The notes under the pieces are model-generated. The model had not been told where the DNA came from. It saw only the letters and a list, made by a program, of their open reading frames with translations, and searched no databases. A stretch of DNA of 64,000 nt from Paractinoplanes atraurantiacus (lineage in GTDB: Bacteria > Actinomycetota > Actinomycetes > Mycobacteriales > Micromonosporaceae), in assembly GCF_900215205.1 (NCBI RefSeq), contig NZ_OBDY01000003.1:170828-234827 (forward strand), in the 5' to 3' direction. The translations under genes were made by a program, and so were the position numbers. Every line of letters starts with the position of its first letter. Position 1 is the first letter of the stretch. Positions 1 through 6,611 of the stretch are shown one piece after another.

Positions 1-1
1 G

Positions 2-544
2 GTCATGGAGGACGTGGTCCAGTTCCTCGTCGACCGCTGCCGCCGAGGCCTCGAACGGCGCCTGACCTACATCATCTCGAACCGCCGGATCTGGTCGGCC
101 GCCTACAGCTGGCGGGAGCGGTCCTACAGCGGATCGAACGCGCACGACAAGCACACCCACTTCTCCGCCTCGGACGCCCCGGCGCTCGAGGCGTCCACCG
201 CTAGCTGGCACCTGGAGGATCTCGTGGCGCTCACCGACGACGACATCAAGCGCATCTGGGCGTACAACATCGGCTCGGCGACCGGCACTGCCAGCCAGTC
301 CGCCCAGGGCGCGCTGGTCACGGCGAACGTCCGCGCCGGCGGGATCGCCAATACGCAGTTGCCCGCGCTGGCCGTGCGCGTCGCCGAGCTGGCCGGCAAG
401 GACTTCGTCGACGAGGCCGCGATCGTCAAGGCGGTGCTGGCCGGCTTCGACCCGAAGGCGCTCGCGGCCGCGGTGGCGGAGGCGCTGCCGAGGGAGCAGG
501 CGCGGCAGGTGGCCGACGAGCTCGCGCAGCGGCTCGCGGCGTGA
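2..544 (+). CDS. Endolysin-like peptidoglycan hydrolase, 5' end outside window
   Basis: The frame is open from the first bases, so the N-terminus is probably missing; the ATG at 5 is only the first internal Met. The visible 180 residues resemble the end of an actinophage endolysin or peptidase catalytic domain: a YIISNRRI segment, then W-R-x-R-x-Y-S-G-S-N followed by an H-D-K-H-x-H-F-S cluster of the kind that binds zinc in D-Ala-D-Ala peptidase-like lysins. The last 120 residues are an Ala-rich linker and helix with no domain I recognise. Two small membrane-protein genes follow at once, as in phage lysis cassettes. The family call rests on motif memory only. Confidence 0.6.
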   Translation, partial: VMEDVVQFLVDRCRRGLERRLTYIISNRRIWSAAYSWRERSYSGSNAHDKHTHFSASDAPALEASTASWHLEDLVALTDDDIKRIWAYNIGSATGTASQSAQGALVTANVRAGGIANTQLPALAVRVAELAGKDFVDEAAIVKAVLAGFDPKALAAAVAEALPREQARQVADELAQRLAA

Positions 545-557
545 TCGCGGATCATGA

Positions 558-845
558 GTGAGCACACAGGACAGGCCATCACTGCCTGGAGCCTGGACGC
601 TGGCGCGGGACATCCTGTCCTTCGCCGGCGGCTGGCTCCTGATCTTTCTAGAGGTGACGCGGCCGGAGATCCGGGAGTCGGTGCTGGTGCTGGCCGGCTC
701 GGTGGTCGGGGTGCCCGGGGTGGCGCTGGGGGCGCGGTCGGTGGTCGACGCGGTCCGGTCCCGCGCTGGTACGCCTGGACCGTCGGAGCCGCCTCCGGCG
801 GATCCGTCGCCCTCGTCGCCGTCGTCCTCGTCGTCCGGGGCGTGA
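558..845 (+). CDS. Holin-like small membrane protein
   Basis: This 95-residue protein starts at a GTG 13 bases after the lysin-like stop. Residues about 18-58 contain one or two hydrophobic segments around a short charged turn (T-R-P-E-I-R-E-S). The C-terminal third is Pro/Ser-rich and probably cytoplasmic or disordered. Size, topology and position next to a lysin gene fit a holin or anti-holin. An alternative ATG at 554 opens a different frame and gives a low-complexity product without a membrane segment, so I prefer the GTG frame. No family is recognised with certainty. Confidence 0.5.
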   Translation: MSTQDRPSLPGAWTLARDILSFAGGWLLIFLEVTRPEIRESVLVLAGSVVGVPGVALGARSVVDAVRSRAGTPGPSEPPPADPSPSSPSSSSSGA

Positions 846-849
846 GCGG

Positions 850-1128
850 GTGAGCGGCCGCGCCTACCGGAGCGTGCGGCTGCCGGTGTATGTGGTGCTG
901 GTGTGGGTGGTCGTCGGCTTCGTCTCGCCGATCTTGGCGGTGGTCGCGGCGGTGAAGATCTCGTCAGCGCGGGCGGCCGATCAGCAGGCGCAGATCACCC
1001 GGGCGCTGTGCGCGGTGGTGGTGACGATGGACGACGCGTACCGGGAGACGCCGGCGTCGACGGCGGCGGGGCGAAACCTTCAGGCGTCGATCGCCGAGCT
1101 CCGGCACGGGCTCCGATGCCCCGAATGA
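850..1128 (+). CDS. Small single-pass membrane protein of the lysis cassette
   Basis: The 92-residue product begins at GTG 850, four bases after the holin-like stop. A hydrophobic segment covers residues about 13-37; the rest is a soluble helical tail ending in a Cys near the C-terminus. In actinophage lysis cassettes a third small membrane protein commonly follows the lysin and holin, but its role is unknown. Close spacing suggests co-transcription with the two genes before it. Confidence 0.5.
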   Translation: MSGRAYRSVRLPVYVVLVWVVVGFVSPILAVVAAVKISSARAADQQAQITRALCAVVVTMDDAYRETPASTAAGRNLQASIAELRHGLRCPE

Positions 1129-1179
1129 AACGCATCAATACGATCGCGGGGAAAGCGGTTACCTGGATCAAGGAGGACG

Positions 1180-1195
1180 GGCCCCTTCCGGGGCC
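1180..1195. terminator. GC-rich hairpin between convergent genes
   Basis: GGCCCC and GGGGCC arms enclose a TTCC loop. It sits between the ends of the rightward lysis genes and the leftward gene ending at 1204. No T-run follows on either strand, so it is at best a weak bidirectional terminator. Confidence 0.35.
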
Positions 1196-1203
1196 CCGCT
1201 CCC

Positions 1204-1452
1204 TCAGTACCAGGCGATCAGGTGCCGGTCCTCGCCGCCGATCTTGACCGCGTAGCGGCGGGACTGCTCGGTGATCCGGTGGCCGAAGGGCTGGGGCTCG
1301 GCCCGGAAGTGCTCGTCGGTGTCGACCAGCTGGCGGATCTTGTCGGCCAGCTCCCGGAAGCTGCCGCCGATCATGGCGTGGAGGGTCTCGATGCTGACCC
1401 AGTCGCTGCCGTTGTGGGCTCGGATGATGTCGTACGCCTCGCGGATCTCCAT
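1204..1452 (-). CDS. Small hypothetical element protein (82 aa)
   Basis: An acidic and basic 82-residue protein with no membrane segment; it begins MEIREAYDIIRAH and ends in DRHLIAWY. I do not recognise the family. Its start lies 30 bases downstream, in the leftward sense, of the palindromic site at 1482-1518, so it is probably controlled by that operator. Length and location suggest a phage or element accessory protein. Confidence 0.5.
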   Translation of the reverse strand: MEIREAYDIIRAHNGSDWVSIETLHAMIGGSFRELADKIRQLVDTDEHFRAEPQPFGHRITEQSRRYAVKIGGEDRHLIAWY

Positions 1453-1481
1453 TTTGTTGCCCCTCTCTCGCTCTCCCTTAT

Positions 1482-1518
1482 GTAGACTAGTCTACCGCAA
1501 GCGGTAGTGTTGTCTACC
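1482..1518. promoter_or_regulatory. Compound palindromic operator, copy 1
   Basis: A perfect 14-bp palindrome GTAGACTAGTCTAC (1482-1495) runs into an inverted repeat with CTACCGC/GCGGTAG arms (1492-1507), then a second imperfect site GTAGTGTTGTCTAC (1504-1517). It lies just upstream of the leftward gene starting at 1452. A near-identical block occurs in inverted orientation at 1898-1935. Overlapping, repeated symmetry is typical of a repressor-operator region in a temperate element; the protein that binds is not known. Confidence 0.6.
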
Positions 1519-1544
1519 AGAAAGAGCAAGATTCTTTGGGCGGC

Positions 1545-1736
1545 CTACTTGCCCAGCAGCTTGCGCACGTACATCCGGTCAACCTGCGCCTCGGTCGCCG
1601 CCTGGCGCTCGCTCTTGCCAGCCGCCATGTCCTCGCGAATCTTGACCTCGATGCGCTCCATGAGGTCCTTCAGTTCGGCCCGCAGGGCGGCGCGGCGGGC
1701 GCCCAGCTCGGCCAGGGTGGTCTCGTTCTTGGTCAC
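1545..1736 (-). CDS. Small helix-turn-helix protein (63 aa)
   Basis: The first half is a charged helix; the second half (EDMAAGKSERQAATEAQVDR then YVRKLLGK) reads like a recognition-type HTH, matching small actinobacterial proteins with the pattern S-E-R-x-A-A-x-x-x-x-V-D-R-x-x-V-R-K-L-L-G-K. The GTG start at 1736 overlaps the stop of the gene before it, so the two are translationally coupled. It could be the protein that binds the palindromes at 1482-1518 and 1898-1935; that is inference from position only. Confidence 0.5.
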   Translation of the reverse strand: MTKNETTLAELGARRAALRAELKDLMERIEVKIREDMAAGKSERQAATEAQVDRMYVRKLLGK

Positions 1737-1897
1737 CAGGTCTCCTCGATCTGAATGCGATAGGTCTGCCCGTCCGGGGTCTCGATGTTAAAGAAGGCGA
1801 ACCGGTCGTTCGGGCTGCCGTTCACCCGGGACACCCGGACGCCCTGAGTCTTGAATGCCTCGGCTGCGATCTTGGCGACCTCTTCGCTGTTCTCCAT
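1733..1897 (-). CDS. Small hypothetical protein (54 aa), first gene of a coupled pair
   Basis: ATG at 1897 opens a 54-codon frame beginning MENSEEVAKIAAEAF and ending QIEETW. Its TGA (1735-1733) overlaps the GTG of the next gene, the usual mark of a coupled operon. The start codon abuts the operator at 1898-1935, so the transcript would be leaderless or very short-leadered if the promoter lies in that operator. No family is recognised. Confidence 0.5.
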   Translation of the reverse strand: MENSEEVAKIAAEAFKTQGVRVSRVNGSPNDRFAFFNIETPDGQTYRIQIEETW

Positions 1898-1935
1898 GTA
1901 GACAACACTACCGCGCGGCGGTAGACATGTCTACC
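1898..1935. promoter_or_regulatory. Compound palindromic operator, copy 2 (inverted)
   Basis: A perfect 16-bp palindrome GGTAGACATGTCTACC (1920-1935) joins an inverted repeat of CTACCGC/GCGGTAG type and an imperfect site GTAGACAACACTAC (1898-1911). Read on the minus strand the block aligns almost base for base with 1482-1518. It overlaps the stop region of the gene at 1931-2278 and directly precedes the start at 1897. Confidence 0.6.
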
Positions 1936-2278
1936 CCTTATCGAGGAACCAGCTTCCGCCGCGCTTCACCCACGGCAGCCCGTCGTCGATCGGCTGGCCG
2001 TCGCTGCCGTACGCCGCCGGCTCCGGCCGCCACTCGCCCTCGCGCATCCACGAGTACGCCAGCCGCAGCGCGAGCAGGTGCCCCTGGTCGTCGGCGCCGT
2101 ACACGTAGGCGTCGGTGTCGCCGTGCGCGCCGTGCCCGAGCCGGACCGCGAACCAGCGGCCGTCAGCGAGCTTCCCGAACGTCACCGACGTCCGGTCCCA
2201 CGTCTGCGCCCCGCCGCGAACCCAGTGCCGTTGCCGGTCGGTGCCGTGTACGTGCGCCAGGTCGACCCGCTCCATCAC
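1931..2278 (-). CDS. Hypothetical element protein (115 aa)
   Basis: The product is Trp- and Gly-rich and contains no membrane segment. I do not recognise a family. It is transcribed leftward, opposite to the holin gene that starts at 2306, so the 27 bases between them hold both 5' ends. Its last codons extend into the palindromic operator at 1898-1935. Confidence 0.4.
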   Translation of the reverse strand: MMERVDLAHVHGTDRQRHWVRGGAQTWDRTSVTFGKLADGRWFAVRLGHGAHGDTDAYVYGADDQGHLLALRLAYSWMREGEWRPEPAAYGSDGQPIDDGLPWVKRGGSWFLDKG

Positions 2279-2305
2279 CCCATCCTGCCCATCGTGGAGG
2301 TCATC

Positions 2306-2530
2306 ATGTTCACTGCCCGGTTCTGGCGCGAGACTGCTGAGCGCGCCGTGAAGTCCAGCGCGCAGGCGCTCATCGGCCTGTGGGCCCTCGACGGCGCGTT
2401 CAACGTCCTGTCCGTCGACCTCAAGCTGGCCGGTGGCGTCGCGGCAGGCGCGGCTGTCCTGTCGGTGCTCACCTCGCTGGTGACCTCCGGCATCGGCGAG
2501 CCGAACAGCCCGAGCGCGGTCCGCGAGTGA
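2306..2530 (+). CDS. Phage holin, r1t-like
   Basis: The 74-residue protein starts MFTARFWRETAERAVKSSAQ and has two hydrophobic helices (about residues 19-35 and 40-60), ending with a short polar tail containing SGIGEPNSPS. This layout, an amphipathic FW-R-x-T-A-E-R-A-x-K-x-x-A-Q start followed by two helices and a G-E-P-x-S-P tail, matches the actinophage r1t-type holin family. A GGAGG ribosome site lies 5 bases before the ATG, fixing the start. Its stop overlaps the GTG of the next gene. Confidence 0.8.
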   Translation: MFTARFWRETAERAVKSSAQALIGLWALDGAFNVLSVDLKLAGGVAAGAAVLSVLTSLVTSGIGEPNSPSAVRE

Positions 2531-3126
2531 CCGACTACGACAGTACGGCCGACACCCTGAAGCACTCGCTGCGCGTCGGCGAGCTGATGGGTCAGCCGGT
2601 CAAGGAGCTGGTCGACCGGTCCGTCCGGCACGACCGGAGCAAGACCGAGGACCCCGAGCTGGCCGTCTTCAACGAGTTCACCCCGAAGCTCAAGGACTCG
2701 ACGTACGGGTCCGAGGAGTACAAGGGCTTCCTCGCCTCGATGAAGGTTGGCCTCGACCATCACTACGCAAGTAACCGGCACCACCCGGAGCACTTCGCCG
2801 ATGGGGTGAACGGGATGACGCTGGTCGACCTGATCGAGATGCTGGCCGACTGGCGCGCCGCGACCGAGCGGCACGCCGACGGCAGCCTCGTGAAGTCGCT
2901 GGCCATCCAGAAGGAGCGGTTCGGGATCTCCGACCAGCTCGAAGCGATCTTGTGGAACACCGCCCGGCACTTCCGGTGGCTCGACAGTCAGCCGTGCGGC
3001 GAGAAGCACACCGCCCCCGACGGCACCAAGATGGTCTGCAACACGCCGGTCACCGGGCCGAGTGGACACCCCGGCACCCGGCACTGCGACGGGCACTTCG
3101 AGCCGTACGACTGGCCGAACGAATGA
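2527..3126 (+). CDS. DUF5662-like protein
   Basis: The GTG at 2527 overlaps the holin stop (GTGA). The 199-residue product carries H-D-R-S-K-T near residue 35, then a His-rich stretch H-H-Y-A-S-N-R-H-H-P-E-H-F near 80 and G-M-T-L-V-D-L-I-E-M-L-A-D-W about 98-112. This is the signature I associate with DUF5662, a phage-enriched family that looks like a metal-binding helical (HD-like) protein. The last 50 residues include two C-G/C-N cysteine pairs and may add a small zinc site. Function unknown. Confidence 0.7.
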   Translation: MTDYDSTADTLKHSLRVGELMGQPVKELVDRSVRHDRSKTEDPELAVFNEFTPKLKDSTYGSEEYKGFLASMKVGLDHHYASNRHHPEHFADGVNGMTLVDLIEMLADWRAATERHADGSLVKSLAIQKERFGISDQLEAILWNTARHFRWLDSQPCGEKHTAPDGTKMVCNTPVTGPSGHPGTRHCDGHFEPYDWPNE

Positions 3127-3284
3127 CCGACCGGCCGCCGCACGACGCGGACCGCCAGGCGCAGGCGACGCGGGAGATCTACCGCGAGCCGCGCGTCTCC
3201 GCCCGCATCTAGGCCGAACAGCAGGCCGCACGGGACCGGGACACCATGCACGCCCACCGCGAGCAGGCGCGGGCGGACCGCTAG
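3123..3284 (+). pseudogene. Short coupled ORF interrupted by in-frame TAG
   Basis: ATG 3123 overlaps the DUF5662 stop (ATGA) and opens a charged, helical frame of 29 codons that ends at TAG 3210-3212. The same frame then continues for 23 more codons of identical Arg/Ala/Gln/His character to a second TAG at 3282-3284. Continuous composition across the first stop suggests one small gene of about 53 codons broken by a nonsense change, although a genuine 29-residue peptide cannot be excluded. Confidence 0.35.
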
Positions 3285-3505
3285 AACCAGCGACGGGCCT
3301 CCTGAGCGCAGATCCGCACCACGTCGTCGACGGTCAGGATGCACGTGCCGTCGGCGCCGGTCTCGTCGAACAAACCCAACCCGCGATCGGTGACGACGCC
3401 GCGGCCGGCGCCCGCCTCCCGGTCGAGCTCGTCGTGCAGCCGAGCCTTCATGCGCTCTTCGAGCGTGGTGTCCGGCGGAACGTGCCGGGTGCCCAGTGCC
3501 TGCAT
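3281..3505 (-). CDS. Small hypothetical element protein (74 aa)
   Basis: The protein starts MQALGTRHVPPDTTLEERM, a pattern of a short metal-free tail followed by a helix, and ends CAQEARRWF. No family is recognised. It is convergent with the rightward genes ending at 3284 and overlaps them by four bases. The strong hairpin at 3560-3599 lies behind its start. Confidence 0.4.
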   Translation of the reverse strand: MQALGTRHVPPDTTLEERMKARLHDELDREAGAGRGVVTDRGLGLFDETGADGTCILTVDDVVRICAQEARRWF

Positions 3506-3546
3506 GCCCTCACGGTAGACCGACCCACCGACATCCCGCTCCGGCC

Positions 3547-3555
3547 TGTGGATAA
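3547..3555 (-). promoter_or_regulatory. DnaA-box-like 9-mer
   Basis: TGTGGATAA is the exact complement of the classical DnaA box TTATCCACA. Related 9-mers (TGTGGACAG at 3670-3678 and CTGTCCACA at 3950-3958) occur nearby. A single match can be chance, and no AT-rich unwinding region or replication gene is visible, so I only flag it. Confidence 0.2.
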
Positions 3556-3559
3556 CGCG

Positions 3560-3599
3560 AGAGCCCCCTCTGACCTTCGGGTCGGAGGGGGCTCTTTTC
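3560..3599 (+). terminator. Rho-independent terminator
   Basis: AGAGCCCCCTC pairs with GAGGGGGCTCT around an inner GACC/GGTC stem and TTCG tetraloop, followed by TTTT on the plus strand. This is a strong intrinsic terminator and would end the rightward holin-DUF5662 transcript. Confidence 0.75.
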
Positions 3600-3678
3600 G
3601 CGTCTGCGGCTGGGAGTTGTAAACCCCTTCACCGGGGATCTAGCCCCGGAAGGCGCCGCCGGCCCGCCTGTGGACAGC

Positions 3679-3900
3679 CTACGCCTCGCCCTCAGGGTCC
3701 TCGGCGATCTTCGGCTGCCGGGCGAACCACGCGTCGACGTCCTCGATGAGCCAGACCTTGCCGCTGCGCAGCTCGTCGAACGGCTCGGGGAAGCCGCGCC
3801 GCCGGTCGTTGACGATGCGGTCGGCGTACTGCCGGGTCACCCCGCCGAGCATCTCGGCGATGTCCCCGATCGTGTAGAGCTTCTTCCCCCGCACGGCCAT
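3679..3900 (-). CDS. AlpA/excisionase-like winged-helix DNA-binding protein A
   Basis: The 73-residue protein has the compact AlpA/MerR-type fold signature: LYTIGDIAEMLGG, a second helix T-R-Q-Y-A-D-R-I, then R-R-G-F-P-E-P-F, a beta turn around S-G-K-V-W-L, and a final helix D-V-D-A-W-F. In integrative elements such proteins act as excisionases or as regulators of the integrase. A paralogous protein is encoded at 4716-4931. The intergenic region in front of the start carries the inverted repeat at 3913-3956. Confidence 0.7.
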   Translation of the reverse strand: MAVRGKKLYTIGDIAEMLGGVTRQYADRIVNDRRRGFPEPFDELRSGKVWLIEDVDAWFARQPKIAEDPEGEA

Positions 3901-3912
3901 GTCGTCACGCTA

Positions 3913-3956
3913 TGGACAGCTGTGGTTGAGATGTGACGTTTACTGATGCTGTCCAC
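3913..3956. promoter_or_regulatory. Inverted repeat in divergent control region
   Basis: TGGACAGC (3913-3920) is repeated as its complement GCTGTCCA (3949-3956), 28 bases apart, each arm flanked by a TGTGG motif. It lies between the leftward AlpA-like gene (start 3900) and the rightward gene pair starting at 4061, a natural place for autoregulation by the AlpA-like protein. Confidence 0.4.
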
Positions 3957-4060
3957 AGGTGTGGTTGCTGGGTGTAGCCTCATCGACTCAGGAGGTGGCG
4001 GGCCCAGCACGACCTGGATCCCCCGCCCCTCCGCCCATCCGTCGTGGGAAGGGGCACAGC

Positions 4061-4303
4061 ATGGACGTCGTCGACCGGCAACCGAACCTCATCCGGCACC
4101 TGCCGAACCGGCCCGGCTGGAACTGCATCGCCTGCACCGAGCCATGGCCATGCGAGGTGGCCCGGGTCGAAGTGCCCCTCGCGATGCCCGACCCAATCCA
4201 GCTCGCCATGTTCCTGTGGGGCTACCTGGAGGAGTTCCTGTTGGAGCACCAGACCGGCGCGTTCGGCGAGGCCCACGAGCGGTTCCTGGCGTGGTCGCGA
4301 TGA
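4061..4303 (+). CDS. Element-conserved protein with W-x-C-x2-C-x2-PWPC motif
   Basis: The ATG at 4061 is preceded by GAAGGGG. The 80-residue product starts MDVVDRQPNLIRHLPNRPG and then has W-N-C-I-A-C-T-E-P-W-P-C, a three-cysteine cluster with a neighbouring His that probably holds a zinc ion. Proteins with an H-L-P-x-R-P-x-W-x-C-x-x-C-x-x-P-W-P-C core recur in actinomycete integrative elements next to the AlpA-like and integrase genes; their role is unknown. The stop overlaps the start of the next gene (ATGA). Confidence 0.6.
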   Translation: MDVVDRQPNLIRHLPNRPGWNCIACTEPWPCEVARVEVPLAMPDPIQLAMFLWGYLEEFLLEHQTGAFGEAHERFLAWSR

Positions 4304-4647
4304 ACGACGACCTGGTCTCACGCAACGGCCTCTGGTGGCCCAGCTACCAACTGTTCTGCCGCAACCGAGCGCTACTCGCCGAACGCTGGCACTGGCCGGA
4401 CGGCACCCTCAGGGCCTGCGAGCGGCTGGAGGCCGAGCATCCCGACTGGCGGGTCATGTGGCTGCGGGAGAACACCTGCCCCGACTTCGAACGGCCCGCG
4501 TGCTTCTGGGCGGTCCGGCGCCTGGACCTCGACGAGGAGCGCGAGGTGTACGCGCCCGACGAGGCCGGGCTGACCGCCGGAATCCGGGCCACGCCGCCGC
4601 CGAGGCAATGGCGTGCCCCGCGCTCGATCAGGCCGCTGCCGTACTGA
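4300..4647 (+). CDS. Hypothetical protein coupled to the PWPC protein
   Basis: ATG 4300 overlaps the preceding stop, so the two are co-translated. The 115-residue product is rich in Trp, Arg and Glu, with one stretch W-L-R-E-N-T-C-P-D-F-E-R-P-A-C-F-W containing two cysteines. I do not recognise a domain. Coupling suggests it works with the PWPC protein in element biology. Confidence 0.55.
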   Translation: MNDDLVSRNGLWWPSYQLFCRNRALLAERWHWPDGTLRACERLEAEHPDWRVMWLRENTCPDFERPACFWAVRRLDLDEEREVYAPDEAGLTAGIRATPPPRQWRAPRSIRPLPY

Positions 4648-4715
4648 CTTCACCGGGAGGGCCGGGGGAACGGGCCGCTCTGGGGTGATCCCCGCCCAGG
4701 GCGGCCCGCCTGCGT

Positions 4716-4931
4716 CTACTGGCCGGCGTCGCCCTCGGCCGGCTCGGCGACATCTGGCCGGTTCGCGGCGATCCACGCCTCGACCTCATCCGCGAGCCAG
4801 ACGCGTCCGGTGCTCAGCTCCCAGACCGGCTCGGGGAAGCCGGGCCGCTTGACGATCACGCGTGCCCGGGTCTCGCCGACGCCCAGGCGGCCACGGATCT
4901 CCCCGATGGCCATCAAGGGGATCCGGGTCAT
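4716..4931 (-). CDS. AlpA/excisionase-like winged-helix DNA-binding protein B
   Basis: This 71-residue protein has the same plan as the protein at 3679-3900: MAIGEIRGRLGVGETRARV helix pair, R-P-G-F-P-E-P-V-W-E-L, the turn S-T-G-R-V-W-L, and a helix D-E-V-E-A-W-I. Two such paralogues flank the divergent gene pair at 4061-4647. One may be the excisionase and the other a regulator; sequence alone does not tell which. Direct repeats lie behind its start at 4954-4977. Confidence 0.7.
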   Translation of the reverse strand: MTRIPLMAIGEIRGRLGVGETRARVIVKRPGFPEPVWELSTGRVWLADEVEAWIAANRPDVAEPAEGDAGQ

Positions 4932-4953
4932 GGCTCCCGAAGCTATGGAGTTG

Positions 4954-4977
4954 CGCAGTGCGGGATACCGCAGTGCG
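4954..4977. promoter_or_regulatory. Direct repeat upstream of AlpA-like gene B
   Basis: CGCAGTGCG occurs at 4954-4962 and again at 4969-4977, a 15-bp period. The pair lies 23 bases behind the start at 4931 and is a plausible binding site for the AlpA-like protein itself. Confidence 0.35.
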
Positions 4978-5036
4978 TCAGGCCGCTCTAGTCGCGCGCA
5001 CCATGCCAGAAGGTATTGAAAGATTCAAGTATTAGG

Positions 5037-5053
5037 GATCGGTCTGACCGATC
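5037..5053. promoter_or_regulatory. Perfect inverted repeat GATCGGTC-T-GACCGATC
   Basis: Two 8-bp arms with a one-base centre lie about 145 bases before the gene starting at 5199. Such symmetry suggests an operator; the bound protein is unknown. Confidence 0.35.
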
Positions 5054-5198
5054 GGCCGACCTAGGTCTACCCGGATGCGCCTACCCAAGCGTGGCGCCCG
5101 TGCGTGATCAAGCCGTTACGGGGAGGTGTGCCAGGGTCGATGGGAGCAGGATCGTGAGCCTGTTTCACAGATCATCAGCGCCTAGGGGAAGGGCTCTC

Positions 5199-5549
5199 AT
5201 GAAACCCGTAGAAGCGATCGTCTTCGTGCTGTCAGGCCACCTGCTACCCGACGCCGATCGCTGCATCCGCTACTGCCTCAGCCGCGGATACAACATGATC
5301 GGTGTCGTCCGCGACGACTGGCGAGCCGCCATGGAGATGCTCGCAGACGGCCGGGCCGAGGTCCTGGTCGTCGCCGACCCCCAGCACCTCGACCCCAACC
5401 GCACTCCTCGCGTTGAGTACGTCTCCCATGCCGAGCCAGCGGTTGCCGCCGCCGTGCCCGAGCCCGACCGCCCGGCCGGCGCGACCGCGCGTCAGCCGAA
5501 ATCGCGTACCGAGCGGACCCGCGTCATTCGGCGAACCGCGGCAAGGTAG
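5199..5549 (+). CDS. Small element protein resembling a resolvase-like fold (no catalytic serine seen)
   Basis: ATG 5199 follows GGGGAAGGG. The 116-residue protein begins MKPVEAIVFVLSGHLLP and has C-I-R-Y-C-L-S-R-G-Y-N-M-I-G-V-V-R-D-D-W, then M-L-A-D-G-R-A-E-V-L-V-V-A-D. This beta-alpha-beta pattern resembles the core of serine resolvases, but the N-terminal catalytic Ser/Arg motif is absent. The last 40 residues are basic. It overlaps the integrase gene tail to tail by 26 bases, which suggests the pair belongs to the same module. Function unknown. Confidence 0.5.
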   Translation: MKPVEAIVFVLSGHLLPDADRCIRYCLSRGYNMIGVVRDDWRAAMEMLADGRAEVLVVADPQHLDPNRTPRVEYVSHAEPAVAAAVPEPDRPAGATARQPKSRTERTRVIRRTAAR

Positions 5550-6348
5550 CCCGCGCCGCCCGCTGCTGCTCGTCGCTGGCGTCGACGTAGATCTGCGTCG
5601 AGGTCAGCGACGAGTGGCCCAGCATCGCCTTCGTCACCGCGATGTCCTTGTACCGGGCCTGAGCGTTCACCCCGAGCCAGTGCCGCAGCTGGTGCATCGA
5701 CACCGGCACCCCGAGCTGGCGCCGGAAGTACGTCGACGCCATCGAGCTGACGTACTGCGCGGACACCCTGTCGCCGCGCTGCTGGTGGCGGGCGATCGGC
5801 CCGGCCGGCCGATCCTTCAGGATCGCCCACACCGCCTCGTCGGTGTCGTGCACCCGCGGCTTGCCGCCCTTGCCCTTGACGACGAACAGCTGCTTCTCGG
5901 TGACGTGCTCCCGGTCGAGGCGGCTGATCTCGATGCACCGCAGACCCTGGTAGGCGGCGATCGTCGCCCACGTCCGGTACGGCTCCCGCGCCCGGGTGAG
6001 GATGATCCGCAGCTGCTCGTCCGTGCACGGCCGGGCCACGCCCTTGACCGCCGACACCGGCTCAAGGTTGACCATCGGGTTCGCCGTGATCCACGGGTCG
6101 CGCGGGTCGGCCGCCCAGCCGTAGAAGTCCTTCAGCCCGGAGTAGTAGGCGAACTTCGTGTTCTGCGACCACTCGTCCCGGTAGAGCCACGCCTTCAGCT
6201 CGTCCTCGGTGACCTGCCCGATGCCGTACTCCATCTCCCGGTCGAGTCGGGTCAGCAGGTCGCGACGCGAGTCGAGCGTGGAGTCCTGCTTGCCGGCCCG
6301 GCGCAGGTGCTCCAGGTACTCGTCGATCATGTCCTGGTTGTCGCTCAT
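5524..6348 (-). CDS. int: Tyrosine recombinase / integrase
   Basis: The 274-residue protein has an N-terminal SAM-like core-binding domain (about 1-95) and a catalytic domain (about 105-270). The catalytic set is complete: R137 in Y-Q-G-L-R-C-I-E, a lysine in V-V-K-G-K-G-G-K (about 158-163), H219-x-x-R222 in M-H-Q-L-R-H, H245 in L-G-H-S-S and the nucleophile Y254 in T-Q-I-Y. It should integrate and excise the element by site-specific recombination. Its start overlaps the stop of the gene at 6345-6611 (ATGA). No attachment site could be defined in the window. Confidence 0.92.
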   Translation of the reverse strand: MSDNQDMIDEYLEHLRRAGKQDSTLDSRRDLLTRLDREMEYGIGQVTEDELKAWLYRDEWSQNTKFAYYSGLKDFYGWAADPRDPWITANPMVNLEPVSAVKGVARPCTDEQLRIILTRAREPYRTWATIAAYQGLRCIEISRLDREHVTEKQLFVVKGKGGKPRVHDTDEAVWAILKDRPAGPIARHQQRGDRVSAQYVSSMASTYFRRQLGVPVSMHQLRHWLGVNAQARYKDIAVTKAMLGHSSLTSTQIYVDASDEQQRAARATLPRFAE

Positions 6349-6611
6349 CGGCCGACCGCCGCAGCCGCCTTGGCCGCATCCCGGCGGGCCTTGCGCTCGC
6401 GGCGCACCAGCCGGAGCGCGGCGATGATGTTGCGGATCTCGGCGAGCCGGTCGGAGTCGGCGTCGCCCTGCGGGTCTGCGGCGAACTGGACCTTGTCCAT
6501 GGCGCAGACCTCGACGTGCAGGAAGCCCTCGTACGAGTCGTCTCCGGCCGCGATTAGGCGCAGCTCGGCTGCGTAGTCCTCAACGGTCTTGCGGGTGGTT
6601 ACGGTGCTCAT
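6345..6611 (-). CDS. Hypothetical protein coupled to integrase (88 aa)
   Basis: An acidic N-terminal two thirds is followed by a strongly basic helical tail (L-R-L-V-R-R-E-R-K-A-R-R). The stop overlaps the integrase ATG, so the two are co-translated. No family is recognised. It is the outermost recognisable gene of the element on this side. Confidence 0.5.
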   Translation of the reverse strand: MSTVTTRKTVEDYAAELRLIAAGDDSYEGFLHVEVCAMDKVQFAADPQGDADSDRLAEIRNIIAALRLVRRERKARRDAAKAAAAVGR

